64,000 nt of DNA. It comes from Bogoriella caseilytica. GTDB taxonomy: Bacteria; Actinomycetota; Actinomycetes; Actinomycetales; Actinomycetaceae. The notes below the pieces were generated by a model. It was not told where the DNA came from, did not search any database, and worked only from the letters and a program-made list of their open reading frames with translations. The stretch spans positions 2,728,001-2,792,000 of the forward strand of contig NZ_RKHK01000001.1 of assembly GCF_003752405.1 (NCBI RefSeq), read 5' to 3'. Made by a program: the position numbers and the translations under genes. Positions 54,475 through 62,335 of the stretch are shown piece after piece. Each line of letters opens with the position of its first letter. Position 1 is the stretch's first letter.

Positions 54475-55812
54475 TCAGCTCGGCGTGGTGTCCTCCGTGA
54501 CTCGCCGCTCCCGCGAGTACGCCACCAGTACCACGGCGATCGCCGTGGTCGCGGGAATCGCGAAGACCAGCCCCACCGAGGAGACCAGGGTGCGGACCAC
54601 TTCGTCGGCGATCTCTCCGGCCATCAGCGTGTCCAGGACGGGGCGCTGGATCAGCGAGGCCATCATCAGCACCGGCAGCGCCGTGCCCACGTAGGCGAAT
54701 GCCAGGGTGTACACCGTCGAGGCGATGTGATCCCGCCCGATGCGCATGCCGCGCATCATCAGGGTGCGCCGCGGCGTGGCGGGATTCGCGGCGTGGAGCT
54801 CCCACACGGCCGAGGCCTGGGTGATCGTGACGTCGTTCAGAGCGCCCAGTGAGGCGATGATCATGCCGCACAGCAGCAGGTCACCGAGGTTGAGATGCGG
54901 GAACTCCAGCGCCAGGTAGGGCGCGGCCTCGGAGTTGGTGCCCAGCAGGTTGGCGGCCCGCGTGGACCACGCGGCCAGTGCCAGCGTCACGCCCAGAGCG
55001 GCGAAGGTGCCCAGGAGCGCGGTCGTGGTGCGGATGGAGATGCCGTGCGCGAGGTACAGCGAGAGGAACATGACCGCCGCCGCACCCACGAGGGCCACCA
55101 GCACCGGGGGTGAGCCGAGCATGATGGCGGGCAGCACGAAGACGACGATCACGAGCAGCGAGGAGCCGAGACCGGCCACGGCGGCCAGGCCGCGCCAGCG
55201 CGCCACCAGCAACACCACCGCGAGATAGATCAGCGCCAGCCAACCCACCGGAGCGCTGCGCTCGAAGTCCCAGAAGACGTACGGGCTGCCGGTGCCCAGG
55301 GCCTCGGGTGAGAAGAGCAGCTGCAGCACGTCGCCCTCGGACACCCCGCCGGCGATCACCTCCGGGGGGACCTGTACGGGCACGAACTGACCGGCACCGG
55401 ATCCGCTCAACAGCTCGACGCGCACCTGCCCGCCGGCCGCGCCGACGTACTCACCTGGGGGCGCACCTGATTCAACGTCCTCGGGATCGGTGAGGACTTC
55501 CACGACCTCGCCTGTTTCGATGCTCATCCCCGAGGTGGTGATGGGAATCGACCGGATCGGCGTCTCACCACGCGGCCATAGGGCCACCATGCCCACGAGA
55601 GTGGCGATCAGCAGCGGGATGACGATGGCCAGCAGGATCGTGCGGACCTTGCGCGTCTGGGCACGGGGGAGGTCGAGGCCACCGGAGTGGGAATGGCCGT
55701 GCGCGGCGCCACCGTCCCCGTGCTCCCCGCCGCCGTGAGCCTGCGCGGCCCCGGAACCGGTACTGCGCTCCGGGCCGCGGGCGCGCCGTCTCGATCTGTG
55801 CTGCTCAGTCAC
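54475..55812 (-). CDS. YibE/F family membrane protein with His-rich N-terminus
   Basis: Integral membrane protein (445 aa) of the YibE/F family, whose function is unknown. A cytoplasmic N-terminal tail contains a histidine-rich patch (HGGGEHGDGGAAHGHSHSGG), which could bind a metal ion. The first helix (ILLAIVIPLLIATLVGMVAL) is followed by an extracytoplasmic beta-rich domain of about 110 residues, then at least six helices. Conserved blocks are LCGMIIASLGALNDVTITQA and RIGRDHIASTVYTLAFAYVG. The GTG start (55812) has only a weak upstream purine stretch. It lies downstream of glyS on the same strand, 25 bp away. Transport of a small solute or metal is possible but unproven. Confidence 0.85.
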   Translation of the reverse strand: MTEQHRSRRRARGPERSTGSGAAQAHGGGEHGDGGAAHGHSHSGGLDLPRAQTRKVRTILLAIVIPLLIATLVGMVALWPRGETPIRSIPITTSGMSIETGEVVEVLTDPEDVESGAPPGEYVGAAGGQVRVELLSGSGAGQFVPVQVPPEVIAGGVSEGDVLQLLFSPEALGTGSPYVFWDFERSAPVGWLALIYLAVVLLVARWRGLAAVAGLGSSLLVIVVFVLPAIMLGSPPVLVALVGAAAVMFLSLYLAHGISIRTTTALLGTFAALGVTLALAAWSTRAANLLGTNSEAAPYLALEFPHLNLGDLLLCGMIIASLGALNDVTITQASAVWELHAANPATPRRTLMMRGMRIGRDHIASTVYTLAFAYVGTALPVLMMASLIQRPVLDTLMAGEIADEVVRTLVSSVGLVFAIPATTAIAVVLVAYSRERRVTEDTTPS

Positions 55813-55837
55813 TGGTCCATCGTGGCCGCCGGGCCCG

Positions 55838-57214
55838 TCAGCAACCGGGCAGGCGCGCCGCCAGGTAGTCGCGCACCTGGTCCAGCGCCACCCGCTCCTG
55901 AGACATCGAGTCCCGTTCGCGAATGGTCACCGCTTGATCCTCGAGCGTGTCGAAGTCGACCGTGACGCAGTACGGCGTGCCGATCTCGTCCTGCCGGCGG
56001 TACCGCTTGCCGATGGCCTGAGTGATGTCGTGGTCCACGGTCCAGTACCCGCGCAACTCCGCGGCCAGCTTCTCGGCTGTGGGGAGCAGCTCCGCCGACT
56101 TCGACAGGGGCAGCACGGCGGCCTTGACGGGGGCCAGGCGCGGGTCCAGGCGCAGCACGGTGCGCTTATCGACCCCGCCCTTGGCGTTCGGGGCCTCGTC
56201 CTCGGTGTAGGCGTCCACCATGAAGGCCATCAACGAGCGTGTCAGGCCGGCAGCCGGCTCAATGACGTAGGGGGTCCAGCGTTCGCCGGAGGCCTGGTCG
56301 TAGTAGCGCAGGTCCTGCCCGGAGTGCTCGGAGTGGGTGCGCAGGTCATAGTCCGTGCGGTTCGCGATGCCCTCGAGCTCGCCCCATTCACCGCCGGTGA
56401 ATCCGAAGCGGTACTCGATGTCGACGGTGCGCGTGGAGTAGTGGGAGAGCTTTTCCTGCGGGTGCTCGTAGTGGCGCAGGTTGGCCGGGTCGATGCCGAG
56501 CGAGGTGTACCACTCGGTCCGTGCGTCGATCCAGTACTGATGCCATTCCTGGTCCTCGCCGGGCTTGACGAAGAACTCCATCTCCATCTGCTCGAACTCG
56601 CGCGTGCGGAAGATGAAGTTCCCGGGAGTGATCTCGTTGCGGAAGGACTTCCCGATCTGCCCGATGCCGAAGGGCGGCTTCTTGCGGGCCGAGGTCATCA
56701 CGTTCGCGAAGTTGACGAAGATGCCCTGCGCGGTCTCCGGGCGCAGGTAGTGCAGGCCGGACTCGTCGTCGAGCGGCCCCAGGTAGGTCTTCATGAGGCC
56801 GGAGAAGGCACGTGGCTCGGTCCACTGGCCGCGCTCGCCGGTCTCGGGGTCGGGGATCTCCTCCCAGCCGCTGGGCTCGCGCCCGTGCTTGGCCTCGAAG
56901 GCCTCCCAGAGATGATCGGCGCGGTAGCGCTTGTGAGTGACGGTGGATTCCACCAGCGGGTCGGTGAAGACCTCCACGTGCCCGGAGGCTTCCCAGACCT
57001 TCTTGGGCAGGATGATCGAGGAGTCGAGCCCGACGACGTCGTCACGGGAGGTGACCACTGTGCGCCACCACTGGCGCTTGATGTTCTCCTTCAGCTCCAC
57101 GCCCAGCGGGCCGTAGTCCCAGGCGGAGCGGGATCCGCCGTAGATCTCCCCGGACTGGAAGACGAAGCCGCGCCGCTTGGCGAGGGAAATGACGTTGTCG
57201 AGCTTGCTGGCCAC
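55838..57214 (-). CDS. glyS: Glycyl-tRNA synthetase (dimeric type)
   Basis: Charges tRNA-Gly with glycine. Class II synthetase, alpha2 type (458 aa), standard in actinobacteria. [20 protein letters not shown] starts the protein and [19 protein letters not shown] follows. Motif 2 is [20 protein letters not shown] and motif 3 is [11 protein letters not shown]; the C-terminal anticodon-binding domain starts near [20 protein letters not shown] 57214 with GGGAG upstream is the sensible start although the frame stays open to 57367. It is divergent from znuA. Confidence 0.96.
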   Translation of the reverse strand: MASKLDNVISLAKRRGFVFQSGEIYGGSRSAWDYGPLGVELKENIKRQWWRTVVTSRDDVVGLDSSIILPKKVWEASGHVEVFTDPLVESTVTHKRYRADHLWEAFEAKHGREPSGWEEIPDPETGERGQWTEPRAFSGLMKTYLGPLDDESGLHYLRPETAQGIFVNFANVMTSARKKPPFGIGQIGKSFRNEITPGNFIFRTREFEQMEMEFFVKPGEDQEWHQYWIDARTEWYTSLGIDPANLRHYEHPQEKLSHYSTRTVDIEYRFGFTGGEWGELEGIANRTDYDLRTHSEHSGQDLRYYDQASGERWTPYVIEPAAGLTRSLMAFMVDAYTEDEAPNAKGGVDKRTVLRLDPRLAPVKAAVLPLSKSAELLPTAEKLAAELRGYWTVDHDITQAIGKRYRRQDEIGTPYCVTVDFDTLEDQAVTIRERDSMSQERVALDQVRDYLAARLPGC

Positions 57215-57401
57215 AGTGATGCTCCCGAGGTCGTGGCTACCGCTGGCTGCGGCAGGCCGGTGTTCCCGCGCCTGGCTGGCGCGGAGCTGCGGGATCACCG
57301 TACCCAGGGGGAGTGGCCGCAGCCGAATGGATACTCCGGTGGCGGCTCTAGCCGTGCCGCACCTCACGGGCGCCGTTCTCGCCCGCGCTGCAGCGGACTG
57401 G

Positions 57402-57421
57402 TAATTTGAGAATCGTGTTCA
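57402..57421 (+). promoter_or_regulatory. znu promoter with candidate Zur box
   Basis: TAATTT (57402-57407) is a -10 box placed 7 nt before GTG 57415. TGAGAATCGTGTTCA (57407-57421) resembles the imperfect palindrome bound by zinc-loaded Zur and would block transcription start. No clear -35 is seen. Confidence 0.5.
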
Positions 57422-58320
57422 GTTACTTCCCGAAGACGGCCGCCGCCGGCCTTGCCGCGGCCGCCGTACTGACCGCGTGCGCCGGCGAGAACGGCACCGC
57501 CTCCGATCCGGACGGAGAACTGCAGATCGTCGCGGCCATGTACGCGCTGGAGTTCCTCGCCGACGAGATCGCCGGGGAGCGCGCGGAGGTCACCTCCCTG
57601 ACCCCGGCCGGTGTCGACCCGCACGATCTGGAGCTCACCACCAGCGCTGTCGTTCAGCTCGACGAGGCCGTGGTGGTCTACCTCTCCGGCTTCCAAGCGG
57701 CTGTCGACGACGCCGTCGCCGCCACCGACCCGATGGCGGCCCTGGATGTGGCCGGGCCGGCCGATGTCACGGCCTTCGACGCCGATGGCCAGCCCATCGA
57801 GGGCACCAGCGTGGACCCGCACTTCTGGCTCGACTTCGATCGCATGAGCGCCGTGGCAGAGTACGTCGCCGCAGAACTCGGCGAGATCGACCCCGAGGGC
57901 GCCGAGCACTACGCCGAGCGCGCCGAGGCGCTCCAGGCCGACTTCGCCGCCCTCGACGCCGAGTACTCCGAAGGACTCGCCGAATGCGAGACCCGGACCG
58001 TGGTGGCGGCTCACGAGGCTTACGGCTACCTCGCCTACAACTACGACCTGGAACAGATGGGCCTGTCCGGGCTCGATCCAGAATCCGAGCCCTCACCGGC
58101 GAGACTCGCCGAGGTGCGCCGCGTGGTGGAGGCGTCAGGCGTGAGCACGATCTACGCCGAGGACCTGATCAACCCGGCGGTGGCGGAGGCCTTCGCCCAG
58201 GATCTGGGTATCTCGGTGGCCATGCTGGACCCGGCCGAGATGGAACCCGAGGGCGGGGACTATCGTCAAGCCATGCGGGACAATCTGGAGGCGCTGCGCG
58301 AAGGACTGGGCTGCGCGTGA
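57415..58320 (+). CDS. znuA: Zinc ABC transporter substrate-binding lipoprotein
   Basis: Cluster A-I metal-binding protein that captures Zn(II) outside the membrane (301 aa). The signal ends with LTAC, the lipobox. Metal ligands are visible as His70 in GVDPHDLEL, the His of VDPHFWLDF, the His of [15 protein letters not shown] and the Glu of [11 protein letters not shown]. The His-rich flexible loop common in ZnuA is absent. Start: GTG 57415 is preferred to TTG 57406 because it fits a leaderless transcript from TAATTT; TTG would supply an N-terminal Arg. First gene of znuA-znuC-znuB-zur. A manganese-binding relative is a less likely alternative, given the adjacent Zur. Confidence 0.88.
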   Translation: MFSYFPKTAAAGLAAAAVLTACAGENGTASDPDGELQIVAAMYALEFLADEIAGERAEVTSLTPAGVDPHDLELTTSAVVQLDEAVVVYLSGFQAAVDDAVAATDPMAALDVAGPADVTAFDADGQPIEGTSVDPHFWLDFDRMSAVAEYVAAELGEIDPEGAEHYAERAEALQADFAALDAEYSEGLAECETRTVVAAHEAYGYLAYNYDLEQMGLSGLDPESEPSPARLAEVRRVVEASGVSTIYAEDLINPAVAEAFAQDLGISVAMLDPAEMEPEGGDYRQAMRDNLEALREGLGCA

Positions 58321-59159
58321 GCACGCCGGCGATCCGTACCTCGGGGCTGACCGTCCTGCTCGGCGGCCACCGGGTGCTGAACGACGTCTCCCTGGAGATC
58401 GCCAGCGGAGAGTCGGTGGCCTTGTTCGGCGCCAACGGATCGGGGAAGTCCACCCTGGTGCGCGCCCTGCTCGGCCTGGTCCCGATCACGGCGGGCCGCG
58501 CTGAGGTTCTCGGAACGGTCCTGGGATCACGGACCCAGCGCGTGCCGTGGCAGCGCGTGGGATACGTGCCGCAGCGGATCACCGCTTCCGCCGGTGTTCC
58601 CGCCACGGCAGAGGAGGTCGTGGCCTCCGGCCTGCTCTCCTTCCGGCGGCTGCGCATCGGACGTTCCGGCCGGGAACAGGCGCGCGCTGCCCTGGCTGAG
58701 GTGGGTCTGGCCGACCGGGCGAAGGAATCGGTGCAGATCTTCTCCGGCGGGCAGCAGCAGCGCGTACTCATCGCCCGAGCCCTCGTCCGTGAGCCGGAGT
58801 TGCTCGTCCTCGATGAGCCACTGGCTGGGATCGACCACGACTCCGCCGATTCCTTGGCGGGAACCATCACCATGCTGCGTCAGCGGGGCACCACGGTGCT
58901 GACCGTGCTCCACGAACCCGGAGTGCTCGGCCCCCTGGTCGAACGCGCCATCATGCTGCGTGAGGGGCGGGTGATTCACGAAGGCCCGGTGCCCGCTCCG
59001 GAGCCAGGCCACGAGGACCCCGCACATGATCACGTGCATCCGCACGTGAGCAGCGAACCTGCCACACACGGCAGGAATCTCGGCCTGGATGCACCGCTCC
59101 CGCAAGGTGAGCGCCACCGGGAGGACGCCGCGCATCGTGGCGAGCAGGGAGCGTCGTGA
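58317..59159 (+). CDS. znuC: Zinc ABC transporter ATP-binding protein
   Basis: ATPase of the zinc importer (280 aa). Walker A GANGSGKSTL, Q-loop region VGYVPQRIT, signature FSGGQQQRVLIARAL, Walker B LLVLDEPLAGID and the switch His in VLHEPGVLG are in place. A C-terminal extension of about 55 residues is rich in His and acids (PGHEDPAHDHVHPHVSSEPA), unusual for the ATPase and possibly a zinc-sensing or zinc-buffering tail. GTG 58317 overlaps the znuA stop (GTGA). Confidence 0.92.
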   Translation: MSTPAIRTSGLTVLLGGHRVLNDVSLEIASGESVALFGANGSGKSTLVRALLGLVPITAGRAEVLGTVLGSRTQRVPWQRVGYVPQRITASAGVPATAEEVVASGLLSFRRLRIGRSGREQARAALAEVGLADRAKESVQIFSGGQQQRVLIARALVREPELLVLDEPLAGIDHDSADSLAGTITMLRQRGTTVLTVLHEPGVLGPLVERAIMLREGRVIHEGPVPAPEPGHEDPAHDHVHPHVSSEPATHGRNLGLDAPLPQGERHREDAAHRGEQGAS

Positions 59160-60052
59160 TGAGCCTGATGGACACACTCGCGGAGATGCTCCGCACGCCT
59201 CTGATGCAGCGGGCCCTGCTGATCGCCGTCCTCGTCGGCCTGGCCGCCCCGGTGATGGGCACCTACCTTGTGCAACGCCGTCTGGCCCTGCTGGGCGACG
59301 GCATCGGGCACGTGGCCCTGACCGGCGTCGCCGCAGGATGGCTGGCCGGTGCGGCTGCCGGCTGGGCCGACCAAGGCGCGCTGGCCGTGCCCGGCGCGAT
59401 CGTGGCCTCGGTGGCCGGTGCGCTGCTGATCGAGGCGGTGCGCGCTCGTGGCCGCACCTCGGGCGATGTGGCCCTGGCGATTCTGTTTTACGGCGGTATC
59501 GCCGGAGGAGTGCTGCTCATCACCCTGGCCGGTGGGACCACCGCGAATCTCAACGCCTACCTCTTCGGCTCCATCGCCGCCGTCACGACCATGGACGTGT
59601 GGCTGACCCTGGGCCTGGCCACCTTGATCATCGGCGTGGGGGTGGGGCTGCGCGGACCGCTCTTCGCCCTGTGCCACGACGAGGAGTTCGCCCGGGCCGC
59701 CGGCCTGCCGGCGAAGGCCCTCACGGTGCTGATCGCGGTCATGGCCGCGCTCACCGTCTCGGTGTCCATGCGCGTGGTCGGTGTTCTCCTCGTCTCTGCG
59801 CTGATGATCGTGCCGGTGGCCACCTCGCAGCTGCTGGCTCGGTCCTTCCGGGGCACCATGGGCGCGGCGATGGTGATCGGCCTGGTGGTGTGTGTGAGCG
59901 GACTGGTCCTCACCTACCTCTACCCGCTCTCACCCGGCGCGACCATCGTCGTGCTCGCGATCGGCCTGTACGCCGTATCCTCGATAGTGCGCCCGCTGCT
60001 CTCGCGCCCCCGCCCGGTGGACCACGTCGCAGCGAGCAGCTCGACGTCATAG
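59156..60052 (+). CDS. znuB: Zinc ABC transporter permease
   Basis: Membrane channel of the zinc importer (298 aa) with about eight to nine helices. RRLALLGDGIGHVALTGVAA is the cytoplasmic contact region, and GDVALAILFYGGIAGGVLLI and RVVGVLLVSALMIVPVATSQ are family blocks. Start GTG 59156 overlaps znuC; ATG 59159 immediately after is an equal candidate, overlapping the stop by one base. It is followed by zur after 20 bp. Confidence 0.93.
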   Translation: MMSLMDTLAEMLRTPLMQRALLIAVLVGLAAPVMGTYLVQRRLALLGDGIGHVALTGVAAGWLAGAAAGWADQGALAVPGAIVASVAGALLIEAVRARGRTSGDVALAILFYGGIAGGVLLITLAGGTTANLNAYLFGSIAAVTTMDVWLTLGLATLIIGVGVGLRGPLFALCHDEEFARAAGLPAKALTVLIAVMAALTVSVSMRVVGVLLVSALMIVPVATSQLLARSFRGTMGAAMVIGLVVCVSGLVLTYLYPLSPGATIVVLAIGLYAVSSIVRPLLSRPRPVDHVAASSSTS

Positions 60053-60072
60053 CCACACGAAGGAGGGTCGCG

Positions 60073-60522
60073 ATGTTGCGGAAGACCCGACAGCGTTCCG
60101 CGGTTCAGGATCTGCTCGACCGCACAGAAGACTTCCGCAGTGCGCAGCAGCTGCACGAGGAACTGCGCGCCACCGGTGAGACCGTGGGTCTTGCCACGGT
60201 CTACCGCACGCTGCAGTCCCTGTCCGAGGCCAAGGCCGTGGACGTCCTGCGCACCGACGATGGCGAGGCCCTCTACCGCCGCTGTGCCGGCTCCGGCCAC
60301 CACCACCACCTGGTGTGCAAGGAATGCGGCCGTACCGTCGAGATCGAGGGCGCTCCGGTGGAGACCTGGGCCCGGCAGGTGGCTCAGGAGAACGGTTTCG
60401 TGGATGTCGACCACGTCGCAGAGCTCTTCGGCACCTGCGCGCCGTGCGCGGAGGACGACTCACCCGGCGCCGAGGCCGCAGCATCGCCATCGGCGGATGA
60501 CGCCGCCCCCCACCGGGCCTGA
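60073..60522 (+). CDS. zur: Zinc uptake regulator, Fur family
   Basis: Zinc-dependent repressor (149 aa). The winged helix is RSAVQDLLDRTEDFRSAQQL and GLATVYRTLQSLSEAKAVDV, and the metal domain has GHHHHLVCKECGRTVEIEG with a second cysteine pair CAPC. The C-terminus is short and Ala/Asp-rich. AAGGAGGG stands 7 nt before ATG 60073, a strong ribosome-binding site; the frame is open further upstream inside znuB but this start fits. Co-transcribed with znuACB, so zinc excess would shut off both uptake and its own synthesis through the box at 57407-57421. Assignment as Zur rather than Fur rests on the operon. Confidence 0.93.
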   Translation: MLRKTRQRSAVQDLLDRTEDFRSAQQLHEELRATGETVGLATVYRTLQSLSEAKAVDVLRTDDGEALYRRCAGSGHHHHLVCKECGRTVEIEGAPVETWARQVAQENGFVDVDHVAELFGTCAPCAEDDSPGAEAAASPSADDAAPHRA

Positions 60523-60533
60523 CCCCTCCGCGC

Positions 60534-61064
60534 GTGATTCCCGATGACAGCAGTCCCTTCTGGGTGCTCTTCATCGTCTTCTACTGCGTGGGCTTCTTCC
60601 GCACACTGGCCACGTACTGGATCGCGCGCGTGGTCTCACGCTGGACCTTGCAACGCACCGGCCCGCAGCGCCCCTGGGTCGCGCGGGTGCAGACCTGGCT
60701 CGACTCGGACACGGCCGACAAGGGTGTGGCCGTCGTCCGCCGCTGGGGCGTGCCGGCAGTGCCGCTGTCCTTCCTGCTGACGGGCACCAAGACCGTGGTC
60801 AATGCCGCTGCCGGAGTGCTGCGGATGCCGATGAGCCGTTACCTTCCGGCGCTCGCCATCGGATCGGCGGGGTACGCCGTCATCTACGCCACCATCGGCT
60901 GGGGCGCCTGGGTGGCCGTGGTGGCAGCCGCCGCGGGCTCGCCCTGGGCCATCGGCGCCATCGCCGGGGCTGTGCTCGCCGCGGTGAGCGTGATCATCCT
61001 CAAGCGCCGCACAAAGCGGCGGGACACCAGCTCAGACGAAGAAGGCGCCACAATAGAGGGATGA
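60534..61064 (+). CDS. Small DedA-like (VTT-domain) membrane protein
   Basis: Membrane protein of 176 aa with about four hydrophobic segments (FWVLFIVFYCVGFFRTLATY, VPLSFLLTGTKTVVNAAAGV, ALAIGSAGYAVIYATIGWGA, GAIAGAVLAAVSVIILKRR). The pattern of an Arg/Gly-containing re-entrant segment after a long helix and YLPALAIGSAGYAVIY recalls DedA/SNARE-associated proteins, possibly phospholipid flippases. GTG 60534 starts it; the stop overlaps dusB as ATGA. It follows zur by 11 bp, perhaps in the same transcript. Family call is tentative. Confidence 0.65.
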   Translation: MIPDDSSPFWVLFIVFYCVGFFRTLATYWIARVVSRWTLQRTGPQRPWVARVQTWLDSDTADKGVAVVRRWGVPAVPLSFLLTGTKTVVNAAAGVLRMPMSRYLPALAIGSAGYAVIYATIGWGAWVAVVAAAAGSPWAIGAIAGAVLAAVSVIILKRRTKRRDTSSDEEGATIEG

Positions 61065-62299
61065 GCACTCCAGGTCTGCGCGTCGGTGCCCTGCGCGCCG
61101 GTAGCCCCATCGTGCTGGCGCCGATGGCCGGGGTGACCAATCCGCCCTTCCGCAAGCTGTGCCGGGAGGCGGGCATCGAGGGCGTGCGGGCCGCTGGTCT
61201 CGGCCCCGTCGAGGCCGCAGCGGTGCCGGGTGCCTATGCGCCGGCCGGGCTCTACGTCACCGAGATGATCACCTCGCGAGCGCTCGTGGAGCGCACACCG
61301 GAAACCATGCGGATGATCGCGGCCGATCCGGAGGAGCCCATCCGCTCGGTCCAGCTCTACGGCGTCGACCCCGCCACCGTGACCGCGGCGGTGCGCATGC
61401 TGGTGGCCGAGGATCACGCCGACCACGTCGACCTGAACTTCGGCTGCCCGGTGCCGAAGGTGACGCGGAAGGGCGGGGGAGCGGCCCTGCCATGGAAGCG
61501 CGATCTCTTCGAAGCGATCGTGCGCGGCGCGGTGACGGCCGCCCGCGAAGCCAGCCAGGCGGCGGGGCGTGAGCGTGAGGTCCCGGTGACGGTCAAGATG
61601 CGCATGGGCATCGATGACGGTCACCTCACGTACCTCGATGCCGGCCGCCGGGCTGAGCGCGCCGGGGCCGCGGCCGTGGCGCTGCACGCCCGCACCGCCG
61701 CTCAGCACTACTCCGGCAACGCCCAGTGGGAGGCCATCGCGCGGCTGAAGGACGCGGTGCGGAGCATCCCCGTGCTCGGGAACGGCGACATCTGGGCCGC
61801 CGAGGACGCCATGGAGATGATGCGCCGCACCGGCTGTGACGGCGTCGTCGTCGGACGGGGGTGTCAGGGGCGGCCCTGGCTGTTCACCGATCTGGTCGCT
61901 GCCGCCCATGGTTCCCCGGTGCGAGTGCGCCCGGGAATGGCGGAGGTGGCCGCGGTGATCCGCCGGCATGCGGAGCTCATGATCGAGTACTTCGAGGACG
62001 AGAATCGCGGGCTGCGTGAGCTGCGCAAGCACATGGCGTGGTACCTCAAGGGTTACGCCGTCGGAGGGCCGGCCCGGCGCGATCTCGCCCTCGTCTCCAC
62101 CCTGGCGGAGCTGGATGAGCGCCTGGCCGCGCTCGATCTGGACCAGCCCTATCCCGGGGCCGGCGCCGAAGGCCCGCGCGGACGTGCAGGAACGCCCAAG
62201 GATCCGCATCTGCCGGAGAACTGGCTCGCCAGCCAGGAGATCGACGAGCAGCTCCGGGCCGTGATCGCCCAGGCAGAATTGTCCATCTCCGGCGGCTGA
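61061..62299 (+). CDS. dusB: tRNA-dihydrouridine synthase, DusB-like
   Basis: FMN-dependent enzyme reducing uridine to dihydrouridine in tRNA D-loops (412 aa). IVLAPMAGVTNPPFRKLCRE starts the barrel, VDLNFGCPVPKVTRKGGGAA contains the catalytic Cys129, VTVKMRMGIDDGHLTYLDAG and PVLGNGDIWAAEDAMEMM are flavin-site blocks; the C-terminal helical domain is present. Between LCREAGI and GLYVTEMITSRAL there is an insertion of about 23 residues (GVRAAGLGPVEAAAVPGAYA) not present in the DusB proteins I recall. ATG 61061 overlaps the upstream stop and sits 6 nt after CACAAT, so it may also have a leaderless start. Confidence 0.93.
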   Translation: MSTPGLRVGALRAGSPIVLAPMAGVTNPPFRKLCREAGIEGVRAAGLGPVEAAAVPGAYAPAGLYVTEMITSRALVERTPETMRMIAADPEEPIRSVQLYGVDPATVTAAVRMLVAEDHADHVDLNFGCPVPKVTRKGGGAALPWKRDLFEAIVRGAVTAAREASQAAGREREVPVTVKMRMGIDDGHLTYLDAGRRAERAGAAAVALHARTAAQHYSGNAQWEAIARLKDAVRSIPVLGNGDIWAAEDAMEMMRRTGCDGVVVGRGCQGRPWLFTDLVAAAHGSPVRVRPGMAEVAAVIRRHAELMIEYFEDENRGLRELRKHMAWYLKGYAVGGPARRDLALVSTLAELDERLAALDLDQPYPGAGAEGPRGRAGTPKDPHLPENWLASQEIDEQLRAVIAQAELSISGG

Positions 62300-62335
62300 A
62301 CCCTCGCCGAGCTCAGCCTGCCGCTGCGCCCAGAC

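Noticed and set aside
57406-57408. TTG as the znuA start codon
   Set aside because: It lies inside the candidate -10/Zur box region; GTG 57415 fits the leaderless spacing better, although TTG cannot be fully excluded.
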